Positions 24,249 to 34,981 of a DNA stretch of 64,000 bases are shown piece by piece. Location of the stretch: the NCBI GenBank assembly GCA_038503065.1, contig JBCAMK010000013.1, positions 1,488,001 through 1,552,000 on the forward strand, read 5' to 3'. The notes below the pieces were generated by a model. It was not told the DNA's origin and made no database searches. It worked only from the letters and a program-made list of their open reading frames with translations. Positions within the stretch are counted from its first letter, which is position 1; every line of letters begins with the position of its first letter. Source of the DNA: Paragyromitra xinjiangensis (Eukaryota; Ascomycota; Pezizomycetes; Pezizales; Discinaceae). The position numbers were made by a program, and so were the translations under genes.

Positions 24249-25904
24249 AACGCTGTCTTCCAATGACCGATCCCCATTCCCAAACTCGTAATCATCCAAC
24301 TCGTGAAGCTGACTCTCACATGTCTAACAGGGATACTAAAATGTAAAGACATGAAATAAGGCACTGAGGGAATTTACTAGCTACAAAATGAATAACGAAC
24401 TCTGTATCTCGGCAGTTGAGCTCCCCCTCGGTAAAATAAAGACCGCAAAATCCCGAGTGACACGTCATGACTAGTAAAGCACCTGCATGAACAGGGCTGC
24501 ATAACTAATCGTCTCCCATGGTCGGGACTTGACATCCAGGCCGCCCCCTTTCCCGGTCGTCGGGAAAGAGGCCGGATGGCCCGGGGGCTGCTGGATGCGG
24601 AGTTATGTCCTATCTTGTGCTTTTGTGGAAAAATCGCCTCTGCACTTCCGGCCTTGCCGGGCGGGCTCGTTTATGTGGTAGAAAGCTTGTTTTAAGTACA
24701 ACGGTGGCAAATTTGTTTAGAGGTGGTACAGACGAATCGGATGGTGGGATGTCATTCGGGCGGGATTGGAGAGATTCTCCGTGCGTAGAACTGGGGATGG
24801 GAGAATGATAAACGGTAAGTGGCTTATCAAAATCTACCGAGTTAGATTCGCACGTTGGTCGATGCTATTTTGGGGCGTTCCTGGGGAAGACGTGCATGGA
24901 GCTGGTGTTTGGTGGGTCGTACGTTATGCTGCTGTTTTTCTTGTGGTGTCGGTTGGTGTGGTGGTGGTACGAGCATCTACGCAGCAACTAAAAGTTCGGT
25001 TTTGAAGCAGAGATGGTGCTCAGGCAATAAACGATTATGATATTTAACTGACTCAAGTAAGCATGTCGCAATATTAGCCAGAGTACTACCATTAAAGCAC
25101 ACTACAGACACAAGGAATGGTCAAATCGAGTGATGTCTCATGCAGGAATATTACCCAGGAGGAATACCCTAACCGAGCGCAACTCTGCCGAGTCTTCCGA
25201 ATAGATCTCCTTCCCATTGGTAGGAGGCGGAGTGACTTCAATAGCAATCAGAAGGTGCAGGCTGACAGTTCCGTAGAACCGCCCGTTGGAAACTAGATAT
25301 CCGCCAATCCCATCTGACACGCATTTCCATTCCATGGGAATGATACGCCAAAAACCGTTGAGGGTTGAAACAACGTAGATCTAAGCAACGCGTCACGCTT
25401 ACTGTCACCCGCTCACGCATGGGTGTAGACGAGGACAGCAGTTGTATCCAAATGGCCATGGGAATCTGTGGGTGTTTAGTTGGTGATACATAACTAATCT
25501 ATCGCCGCTCCCTGCTAGTGCTGGGTGGTACTAGGCCCGGACCCCGAGGTTCATCTCATATGGCCAAAAGCTTGTTGATTTGCGTGTCCTTGGCTGGGAT
25601 CAGATAAGGCGATACGAGAGTACTATTGATGCGTCGTTAATAATCGGAAATTAGTACTCTAGCTAGATATTCGAATTAATTTAATAATGGCCAGACAGAG
25701 GAGTGGTTTGGTAGATCCTAGGGACATATAAACTGCCGTATTTTCTCCTGATTATTTTTCTGGTTCTTCAGCTAGATTATCAGCTTTAGTACTGTCAATT
25801 ACTTTTTTCACTTTCGCTTTAATTCACTCATTAGGTACGTTCCCTCTCTATATCGAACTCCATTTCTAACACTCATAGAAACCGTATTATCCCAAGCATC
25901 CAGA
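24249..25904. other. Intergenic with one strong hairpin
   Basis: No protein gene is supported. It contains the hairpin at 24533-24597. The last ~100 bases form a C/T-rich leader before the next gene, perhaps with a leader intron (GGTACGTTCC near 25832). Confidence 0.45.
24533..24597. repeat. Strong GC-rich hairpin
   Basis: The outer arms CATCCAG..GCCCCC (24533-24548) and GGGGGC..CTGGATG (24583-24597) are complementary. Inside them CTTTCCCG and CGGGAAAG form a perfect 8-bp stem with a GTCGT loop (24548-24568). It could be a foldback transposon relic or a structured transcript end. There is no supporting context for either. Confidence 0.45.
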
Positions 25905-26738
25905 ATGCAACTCCTCAACCTCGCCGTCGCCGCCAGCATCATGGCCACCTTCGTCAATGCCGTCCCTCTCCCTCAAGACGAGGCTGATCCTACCACCCTC
26001 CCCGGGCACCTCGTCCCCAGCGGTGGTCTAACCACTGAACCCACCTCTTTCCCCGGCCATCGCGTCCCCAGCGGCGGCCCAACCACTGAACCCACCTCCT
26101 TCCCTGGCCACCGCGTCCCCAGCGGCGGCCCAACCACCGAGCCAACTACCTTCCCCGGACTCATCGTCCCAAGTAGCGACCTAATAATCGAACCAACTAC
26201 CCTCCCCGGCCACCTCGTCCCTAGCGGCGGCCTAACCACTGAACCCACCTCCTTCCCCGGCCACCGCGTCTCCAGCAGCCCAACCTCCTTCCCAGGGCAC
26301 CGCGTTAGCACCAGCATCGCCTCCGAACCAACCTCCTTCCCCGGCCACCGCGTCAGCACCAGTATCGAATCCGAACCAACTTCCTTCCCTGGCCACCGCG
26401 TCAGCACCAGTATCGGATCCCACCCCATCACCCTCCCCGGCGAAGTCATCCCCCCTGGCGGCTTCCCCACACAGACAAGCACAATAAGCTACTACACCGG
26501 CGGCTTCTGGCCTGGCCAGGGTGGCCAGGGAGGCGTACGTCTTCCCTCCTCTCTTACTGAGTCGTTCACTACTAGCTTTGGAAGGTTCCCGGGACATGGT
26601 GGACAGGGGGGCGTTGTGATTTCTACTACGCTACCGACTCCGTCTACTGTGAAGATCTTTACGGGTATTCCGTCTCATGGTGGGCAGGGCGGTGTTCGTT
26701 TGTCTTCTACTGTTTATGTTACGCCGACTCCTTATTAG
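25905..26738 (+). CDS. Secreted protein with 10 Pro/Gly/Ser/Thr-rich tandem repeats
   Basis: Single exon, 277 residues. It has a clear signal peptide (MQLLNLAVAASIMATFVNA, cleavage probably before VPLPQ). Residues ~28-190 hold ten repeats of 12-17 residues around the core PTSFPGHRVPSGG. The later units are shorter and carry STSI instead of PSGG. Three repeats of the form G-GGQGGV follow in the last 80 residues. There are no cysteines, no Kex2 KR sites and no GPI-like C-terminus. The DNA repeats are 48-51 bp and highly similar, so the copy number probably varies between strains. Likely extracellular or wall-associated; no family recognised. Confidence 0.75.
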   Translation: MQLLNLAVAASIMATFVNAVPLPQDEADPTTLPGHLVPSGGLTTEPTSFPGHRVPSGGPTTEPTSFPGHRVPSGGPTTEPTTFPGLIVPSSDLIIEPTTLPGHLVPSGGLTTEPTSFPGHRVSSSPTSFPGHRVSTSIASEPTSFPGHRVSTSIESEPTSFPGHRVSTSIGSHPITLPGEVIPPGGFPTQTSTISYYTGGFWPGQGGQGGVRLPSSLTESFTTSFGRFPGHGGQGGVVISTTLPTPSTVKIFTGIPSHGGQGGVRLSSTVYVTPTPY

Positions 26739-29700
26739 TGTGGAGTGCTGTCTTTTGGTGCAGTGGGTGGTGGGTTGATGATACTTTGTGCGCTATGGTT
26801 TTCTTTAAGAGGTTGGCGGTTGTTGGTTTATTTGTATATGATGTTTATGTCTAGCTTTAGCTGCAAGAATTATCTTTCCCGCTTATAGAGCGGTTTGCAG
26901 GTTACATCTTCAAGCTAGTGGTGTATTGGCCGAATCGCTCTTTTTGGGAATTCGGAGTTCCATGAAAGTATCTACTGGTACGGGTTCTTGGTATAATCTA
27001 CCTGTACAAGAGTAGGTTAGCCAATGATTATCCAGCGTTGCACCACGCAGTGAGATAGGGACAACTCCAGTTTCATATTAGACCGATCTCACCAAGCGGG
27101 TGGGGTGCTTCCAAGGGTTGTACTTAATGGGTTGCTCGCTACTAGGTGTATCGAGTAAATAATGGTCCTGGTGATGGTGGGTCTTGGCATGGCCCCCTAT
27201 TTGGTCGCGAGCGAATGATGGTTTATGATCCGTAAGTTTGGGCTGCATCGATATATATAAAATGAGGAAAAGGGCAGAAACTTGGGGTTACCCTACTAAA
27301 ATACGCTCATACATGTAATTGATTTAAAGTAATACATATATCACGGGACCGAGTAGACTCTTGATTACATGTAGCTTGGTGTGCCGAATAGATGAGAGTC
27401 ACCATGAGCTAATATACATGTACCTTTGCTGTCAAATCCACCCTACTACTTCCCCCTCCCAACGCCCATGTGGTAACACATGGGCAGCCCCTAGTCATGA
27501 ACTAATATACCTCCGCAGTCGAATCCACTCTTACTACTTCCTCCATGTGGTAACACACGGGCAGCCCCTGGTGTGTCTAGATAATATATTAAAGGAACCA
27601 AAAAAGTTCTCAAGCTTCCCTGCGAGTCTTAACACAACGTGTGAAGAATTAACTCTCCTGGGAGGGAATCGAACTTGTGATTCCCTCGGACACTCTGGGC
27701 GACGTAACCATAGCTGATAATATTATAGTGCCAGAAAAGGTCTTATTGCCCTTTAGCCTACCCTTCTATGGTGCACTGATAATATCGATCAGTTATACTA
27801 TCATAAACCGGGGTAACCCCCAGTTTCTGCGCTTGCCTTCATAAATGGCATGGATACTAGGTAGGGTAGAACTCTACCGTACAGGGAAACATATTTGGGT
27901 TGATACCTGTTTGGAGATAAGACGGATATTTGGCAACCACACCTTGGTTTAGCTATTGCACATACCATCGAGATACGACCAGCGCCACCACAAACTACAT
28001 GTATACTAGGCCTTGGGTAGTAGATCCTAAGATACGCTAACATCATGATGACGTGAGATGCGCTGAAAAGTTTGGGTGGCATGGTTTGACAGGTATCTCA
28101 CATCATTTGAGCGCACGCCAGAAACTTCCCTCACTAGATTGGTTATAGTGTTAGACTGTGCCTTGCCTGTAGTGCATACGATGCTACAAGACCATTGTGG
28201 GCTCGATACATGTGAACCCGGCTTACGGTTCTGATGTGCCTTGTTCATCTGGTAAAAACGCTGTTAGGTGGTGCTTAGTTAATGGGGATCTGCGCCGCCG
28301 TTATCAGTTTGAATATAGTTAATAATCGAATCTAGAATTCTGGGTTCGGTTTGAAGTGTTCCTGCTCGTGGTCTTTGTCTTGGTTCACCCATTCCATCGA
28401 ATATTCACCTACCTTCTTTAGAGTTAGAATACTGTCTACAGCGTACGGCGGAAAGGGTCGAGAAACGTGACTTGATGCCTGGGTTACTGTTGGTTCTTTG
28501 GAGTTTTTGGCGAAGGGTTGGCAGTAGGGTTAGCAAGATCCTGCTCGTGTCCCATTTTCTCGGTGTTTTCGCTATACGTTGTTTCGCTGCTCACTAGGAG
28601 GTATTGTGCATGGGTTGTTATTAATGTAATATGGGCTATGGAGTAGGCCGGCCGGCTGATATCTGAGATGGGATGAAGCAGCTGCGCAGAGATTCCGCAG
28701 AGAGCTAGGTAAGGTAAATACTGCTACTTAATACTAGTCTATAGTTATTAGTGGTTATGTGGATATATCGTATAGGGATAGGTAGTATCAGTACATTACC
28801 AAATTCTTAAGGTGTCTTGTTATTTTTAGATTTGTGTTATGCCTAAGACCGTGTTAGTAGTGACTGAATTCCATCAGGTGATGTTACCACGATCAACTAA
28901 CGGGGCTTAGAAACAATTCGCTCATGTTCTTACCGCCTTGCTATCTCTCGTCCTTATTCTTATTTGCTCTTTCCTATTTCCTTCTTTTTAAGCCGCTAGC
29001 TCGGGTACGCGGAAAAGAAAACTTGGATGTAGGAAGATTAGCGCGTACTAGGTCTATCGTGAAGGACAATAATGAACGTCACTGCTGTAACGCACGTTTT
29101 GTGCACACATCCGAAAGGACAGCTCGAGCGGGGTGGGCAATACTGGCCATGTGTCGAGGGCGCTTAAAAACAATTAATCGCGCCTCAAGCAGTCCCGTGG
29201 GCTATACTGAGTTAATAGTAGTCGATGGAGCACTCGTGTGGCATGAACCCCGTGGGGGGTTTCCTCCAAGAGTATGAGCTAGTATTATTGTCAAGTAGTG
29301 TCTACCTAGAAAAGCTGTCTTCTTCCATCAATTTCGAATCTCCGTCTGTTGTGGGACCACAATTTGGGGATCGCGGCATACGTGTTTAACGGCGCTTGGG
29401 GTCCTGCTGTTAGGTAATAAGATGAGTCGTGAGAACATTCGGCGTTGTCTAGTGTCCCGAAAAAAGAGAAAAAGAGACGGGGTTCAGTTGGGATCTGGTC
29501 GAATGGGGCTTTCTATAGGAGGGTTGAGTCTATTATGGCTGACCTGTTATCACATTGCATGAAGGTCTAGAGCTATTTCGAATGTTTTGGTAGGGACTAA
29601 ATACTCGCGATAGGCGCTGTGGAGTATGTGGTAAAAAGAGAGAGCTGACCTCTGGGACCAGGTTTTCCTTGCCGTACTTAATAATTTCCTGAGTGAAAAC

Positions 29701-31463
29701 CTGCAAGAAGCTGGCACAGCTTTATTTCCCGCAGTTCAGCCTTGTTTGGCTGAAATGCGAGACTTTGTGGTTCGATCCGGGGTGCATTTCTTGCGGCACA
29801 AGATCTCGTTCGAGGGATGGAGCATCCTGTCATAAAACGCCACAAGCCAGCAGCGTGGCTTCGGCACAAAAACGTGTAGCAACCATCTAGGCCGTTGACT
29901 GTGTTGTGCCGTCGTGCTGCCGCTGCGGTAATTGGAGCGATTTAATATTTTTCAATGGACGGGTGAATATCGATAAGCGCTATGCATACTACTATGAGGC
30001 TCGGACATGTAGGGTGAACGTGTTCGATGCTTTAGAGTGTTGATGGAAGGTTTCTGGCAGGTGACTAGACTAGCCTAGATCTAGGCACTTCTCGGCCCAC
30101 TATTTCTAGGCGTCTGCCAATACCCGTTTTGGGAATTAGAAAATCCTTGTGGCGCAGCCTAAACTTTATTTTGATGTGCTGCGTTGCCGGATATCCATTC
30201 CCCTAGAGAACCACACAGGGTAGAAAGTATTTGGAATTGGGGAGTATCTTGGCTGCGCCTTGTTATTAGTGATGTTTGGAAAACATGTACTTTTTAAAGA
30301 AACATAATGGTCAGAGGAGACCCAAAGATCCACTTGCTCATTTCGTGAAGTGTGGATATGTATGCACTATATACTTGCCGCCTGTACATTACGGTACGTA
30401 GGTTCGTACGTGCATACTGTCCCGTAGGATTGCAGGTACCCCACCCGCAGCAAATGTGCTCGAACCCAATGCTACCACATTCTACCTGTGACCGCTTATG
30501 GTTCTTCTAGTTCGATCGGTAATCAAGACATATGTACAACACAACAAAGCCACGGTATTACTGTGGATGGTATAAAAAATGTTCCGAGTTGTTCCCGACA
30601 TCTTGATAACAAATCTCTTGCTATGACGCAGGGAGTAAGAATTCGCCACCTAGGATTGGTTCTATGGAATGTGCTAGCTTACCGAATCAACGCCTGTGAT
30701 AGGTATTAGGGAAATAAACTTTCTCCATCAGTCAGGGTTGGTACAGTCTGAGAAAAATGAAGATTTTAGAGTGAGCATAATGTGTGATGAGCATTTACTT
30801 TGATCTCACTGTATCCTTGATTAGGGTTATTTGTCTTGTAAGGGGAGACTGCGCCTCGGTTGCTCTGCCGAAGACGTTAAATTAATGGATGGCCACCGCT
30901 AATAATAGGCGACAAAGCCCTTGTCGGATATATCCTGGTTCGTTTCAGACAAGACTTACTTATTCTAGTAATTATCTATTTTTGCTCTTGGCAACAGAGT
31001 GCTTACGTGCCGCCAACTAGAGAGGATGTCCAATGGCCAAGCTTTTGTAAGTTTGGTGACAGAAATAACTAGATAAAACATCCCTGTAAGTAGCAGTGTC
31101 GTTACAGGTGCTTCAATTTTGGTACCCACACAAAACCGCAGGATGATGTACGTCTACTCACTAGCTATGTTTCCGCACACCTGGTCCGACATTACCGATA
31201 AACGTGGTGCAGGCTTGGTGAGACTGTCAGATCTAACGAGAACTGTAGATTGTATAAGTTGAGATCTTTCCCCCGCTTGTTGGTCTATGCTCTCCTCTCA
31301 ATCATACTATTACCCTGCACTTCCAAGGTCTCTTTAATATTTATTCTATCGTTAGTGAATCGATATATAATCTCTAAAATCATTTCCCTCTGAAAATACT
31401 TCTTTCAACTTATCAAGAAATTACTCAACGACATTTCTAAATAACACCTGCTCCCCACAAAAT
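26739..31463. other. Long gene-poor interval
   Basis: Contains the second dispersed-repeat copy (27.25-27.84 kb). The remainder (28.0-31.4 kb) shows only short frames on both strands without domains. A small hairpin TTCAGCC..GGCTGAA lies at about 29736-29755. No RNA gene was recognised with confidence. Confidence 0.45.
27255..27836 (-). repeat. Dispersed repeat, copy 2, with internal duplication and tRNA-like end
   Basis: Related to 20945-21254. The block that begins CATGAGCTAATATAC and ends with the CCCATGTG-GTAA-CACATGGG hairpin is present twice (about 27402-27490 and 27496-27566). On the minus strand it is preceded, with a T6 run between, by a sequence near 27655-27715. That sequence holds a box-B-like GTTCGATTCC inside a perfect 9-bp hairpin (GAGGGAATC / GATTCCCTC) and a box-A-like GCCCAGAGTGTCCGAGG. 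GCAGAAACT.GGGGTTACCC near 27274 recurs inverted near 27812-27834. Confidence 0.55.
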
Positions 31464-32345
31464 ATGCAACTTCTTCGCCCTTTCTCCCTCGTGGCCGTTT
31501 TACTCTCAGCTGCTGTGAATGCCTTCCCGACTGCTTCCCCGCAGGGTATTGCGGATTTATCAGCATTGAGCAAGAGGAATTTAGACGGCCACCAGATAAC
31601 CAACTGCGATCTCTCCAGTGCCATTCTCCCCAAAGTTGACGGTAAGAATTGCACTCAACCACCCTTTCCATAAAATCAATAGCTAACATTCTCCTAGGTC
31701 CTACTCTTCTCGCCGACCCTGACCCAGGCCTCACACTCACCCGCGTCGTTCTCGGCCGCGGTACCCAGAACTACACCTGTTCGGACTCCACCAGCTCCAC
31801 AATCCCCGTAACCGCTGGAGCAAAAGCCATCCTATACGATGCATCCTGTCTCGCAGCCTTTTATCCCTCCCTCCTCCACGAGCTCCCAGGCGCCGTCGTA
31901 ACAATCTCTGAATCTGTCGAATACTGGGCCGGAGCGATCTTCCAGAAACTCTCACAAGAAGATATCATCGTCGGACACCACTACTTCGCTCCCAATTTCA
32001 GCACCCCCGTTTTCGACTTCCGCTTGAAGGTAGCTCAAAGTGGGATTTTCACTGGTATCAGGGACCAGTCTGCCCCGGCTTCAGAGTTTGCCGCCCTGGG
32101 CGGAAGTGCAGATGAACAGTATGGCGCTATCGATTGGTTGAGGCTTAAGGCTATCCCGAGTAAGACGGTGGATTACAAGTTAGCGTATAGAGTTCACACT
32201 GCTGGTGGAAAGGCACCCCCTACGTGCAGTGGCCAGCCCGCGGAGTTTAATATCAATTATTCCGCTGAGTACTGTGAGTATTAATATTCTTTACCCCAGC
32301 TTTCTTGGATTATATGGCTAACTTAATGCAGGGTTCTACAACTAA
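31464..32345 (+). CDS. Secreted DUF3455 family protein
   Basis: Exons 31464-31641, 31698-32273 and 32332-32345 (introns 56 and 58 nt, donors GTAAGA and GTGAGT) give 255 residues. The tiny third exon adds W-F-Y-N, restoring the AEYWFY C-terminal signature. Without it the protein would end in CEY, which is why I include it. The first 20 residues are a signal peptide (MQLLRPFSLVAVLLSAAVNA). The body shows the DUF3455 pattern: LTRVVLGRGTQNYTC, a central LYDASCL and GHHYF segment, then TPVFDF, GAIDWLRLKA and YRVHTAGGKAPPTC. Function is unknown, and homologs are often mislabelled as malate dehydrogenase. Two conserved Cys may form disulfides. Confidence 0.85.
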
Positions 32346-33382
32346 TCATTTTTTTCCTTCTGTCCCTTTTGTGAAACGGATTTTGTGAATAATTTTACTT
32401 CTAGGGTCCCAGGAGGCTATGAGTAATCGTAGATGGGTCCTGTGGGGGGACATTTCCAAGATCAAGCGGTCTCTTTTTTTTCTTTTTCTTCTTCGTACAG
32501 CCTTCATGGACGGTGTTTCTCTCATTTTTTCATTTTTTGTATATATCCGTCAGTGTTCCATAAACTTGATTGACTTCCTAGAACCGATAACAATTACTTC
32601 GCTATCATAGTTAGCATTCCACATGTGAGACATTTGAGAATGCTAACAGGGTTGACACTGCATTCCGCTACCACTTTAAGGCTCATCAACACGAAACCGC
32701 CAATTTCGGTACCTACCAAGGACCTCTAAACGGGACGGCTTGGTACCGAGAAACTTAATTTTGGACTGTGGCTATGCGGCGTTGATATCCGTGCCGGTGA
32801 CCCCGCAAGTTGTTCCGTTCGTGCCGTATGTGCATTTAATGCATGATTTGAATTGCTTCTTGGTGATGTGAGCTCTGCTGTTTCGCCGAAGATACGCCAT
32901 ATGCGTGCTGGTGATTACTAGATGCTCTGCGTGTGCATCATCGATTGCTGCATTATTTTTTTTTGAATGGAAAAACGAAACTTCGTTATTGGGTCGGCTC
33001 AGCCCCACTAGATTTTGGGCGCTTCGTTGCCGACGAGAATGATGGTGAAGACCGTTGGTTGGTGTGGAGGAATTAGACTTTAGTCAGTAGTGGTTTAGCG
33101 CGGGTTGTTACCGATAGGATTAACGGCTTGTTTATGATGCGCGATTGCGGCACAACCAGATCATGACAGACAACGGACAAGACAATTCGAAGGGCCGTTT
33201 TTGTATAGCAATTGTACGATAAAGGCTTTGGGAAATGGGCTCCTCAAATGCCTTACTCTAGTCTTGCGAAGGCAAAAGGGAAGAATAAGTAACACCTAGA
33301 TCATGTACCTATACGCTTATCAACTAAAACCAACCAACACACTCCGTAGCAACAGATCCACTAAATCGTCTCCAAGAAAAAC
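32346..33382. other. Intergenic
   Basis: T-rich 3' flank of the DUF3455 gene, then unassigned sequence. An imperfect inverted repeat (TTTCGGTACC..CCAAG / CTTGGTACCGAGAAA) lies at about 32703-32755. No gene supported. Confidence 0.45.
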
Positions 33383-33391
33383 CTAAAACAC

Positions 33392-33471
33392 CTGTCTCGA
33401 ACCAAACCCAATTAGGCTTAGTGTATATCTTGTGTTCACATCACCAAGCCCCAGAGGCTAGTTCGAGACAA
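33392..33471 (+). mobile_element. Mutator-like micro-MITE, 80 bp
   Basis: Termini CTGTCTCGAACCA and TAGTTCGAGACAA form an inverted repeat. The element is flanked by identical 9-bp sequences CTAAAACAC at 33383-33391 and 33472-33480. It matches the 54.5 kb element in reverse orientation across nearly its whole length (for example AAACCCAATTAGG). A 9-bp duplication is the hallmark of Mutator-like (MULE) transposases. It encodes nothing. Confidence 0.8.
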
Positions 33472-34693
33472 CTAAAACACAACATAAAAGAAAAAAACCA
33501 CTCCATAACAACGAACCAATCCATACTTCGCCATCTCAATCATAATCGTCCCCAACAGCACCAACATCGCCTCTACCTTCTTAGGATCCTCTAACATCTC
33601 ACCCATAGCCCACATACCACACATCCTCAACTCAGTACACGGCATATTCTTCGGTAGATACTCTAATGTCTTGAGTACTGTCCCAACTAGAGAAGACTCA
33701 TCCACCAGTTCCACGTATAGTCGTTTATCTGATGACCTGGATCCTCTCATCTCGAGTGTGCTATGCAGGGGTATACCAAGAGATGGGAACGCTAAATCAG
33801 AGAAACTATCATCACTGAAATTCCCTTTGCTTGTCTCAAGCCCATACTCCGTGTATCCAAACTCGTATGTCTTTTCCACAAGCTGAATGAACACGAATTC
33901 ACTGTGTAGCATTAGGAAGAGATTGGACGTGGTAAGGGAACGACTAGTGGTTAGTTGGAAATCCATGTCGCGGCCAAGCGGCACGATCGTTAGTAAAAGT
34001 TTCAGCCCGAATGTCGAATGTCCAGATGTAACGGTAACGTTATTGGGGATCGGTGGATAGAGAAGCGCCTGATCGCTGTTGATGACTTGCATTACGATGC
34101 TGCTCGGAAATTCTTGGTCTTTGCGTGTCGGTGGCTCGGGTTCGACCGATATGTGGATCTTTATCGCGAAACAGGGATATAGAAAAACTCTAGGCACAAG
34201 CGGCACAAAGCACTAGAAAGAATCGCGTGAGTAGCTGCTGCACGTTTGAGTGGTTTCTGTCCCATTGTGTTCCAGGCTGTCTCTCTGACCAGTAATCGAT
34301 GAAGAGCTTTAGGTTTGCGCAAAGCGTAAGGTAGCCAACTACGACGAATAGCATAGCGGATAATGAGCTGCCTAAGTCAATGCAGCCTGACGTGCCAGAG
34401 GGTCTAGATTGATCCACTTTTTGTAGAGCTTGGAGTTTGGGAAAGAAGTGCCGAAGATGTCGAAGAGAAGCATAATAAGCCATGGGAGACTTGCTTGGAA
34501 TGTGTGGGGGATTTTGTCTAGTACTTTGGCTGCCAAATGATGAGAGGCCCGTCGTCGTACTCGGATGCAAGTGATTCTTCGTTAGTTGTGGGTCGTCCTC
34601 CATTGTCATTGGATCTTCTAACGAGTGTACGCTCTCATAGGCAGGAGGCTCTAAACTTAAGCGCTTTGCGCTATCTTCCGCTCCCTTGACCAT
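33472..34693 (-). CDS. Unknown membrane-protein-like gene with a frame break
   Basis: Two overlapping minus frames look like parts of one gene. The first part starts at the ATG at 34693 (MVKGAEDSAKRLSLEPPAYE) and includes a strong transmembrane segment (LSAMLFVVVGYLTLCANLKL); its frame ends near 34190. The second runs from about 34206 to the stop at 33472 and ends with hydrophobic residues (VVFFFYVVF). No convincing intron joins them: the best phase-matching donor, TG-GTCAGA, is poor. A frameshift making this a pseudogene is therefore possible. The stop codon falls inside the 9-bp duplication of the adjacent micro-MITE, so that element lies immediately after the coding region. No family recognised. 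Confidence 0.35.
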
Positions 34694-34981
34694 TTTTCTG
34701 CGTTGTTTGAGTGGGAAGAGGAGAGAACAGCAATTGAACTTCCCCCGCGGATCATTACAGATAGGTGTCATGAGACATCGTGATACGGCCCACCTATCCG
34801 CAATCTGTCTCCAGTGCTTTAGTCTACGCTCAGCAGTTATGATTTGAATTTTGGGAAGTGTATTACCATTACTGGTGTCATAGCTCATTATATAATTACC
34901 TGAGGTGAATAGCATACCATAGTCAGATGAGGCGTGGGATAGAATCAAACAGTTGACAGCTAAGGTCTCAAGCCCCCTCAT

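Noticed and set aside
25980..26480. CRISPR-like or satellite array
   Set aside because: The repeats keep one reading frame behind a signal peptide and are a protein-coding repeat.
27655..27715. Possible tRNA gene on the minus strand
   Set aside because: Box B is good, but box A lies only ~20 nt away, the T-stem is replaced by a 9-bp hairpin and no anticodon arm is seen. Kept only as part of a repeat.
27270..27836. A TIR transposon bounded by GCAGAAACT.GGGGTTACCC
   Set aside because: The related copy at 20.9 kb extends beyond this end on the left and there is no target duplication. Treated as a dispersed repeat instead.
28924..29277. 117-residue frame with a hydrophobic N-terminus
   Set aside because: The rest of the sequence is compositionally random and no intron or homologous pattern supports it.
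29760..29810. TTCGATCC-like box B suggesting a tRNA
   Set aside because: Flanking bases cannot form a T-stem and no box A precedes it.
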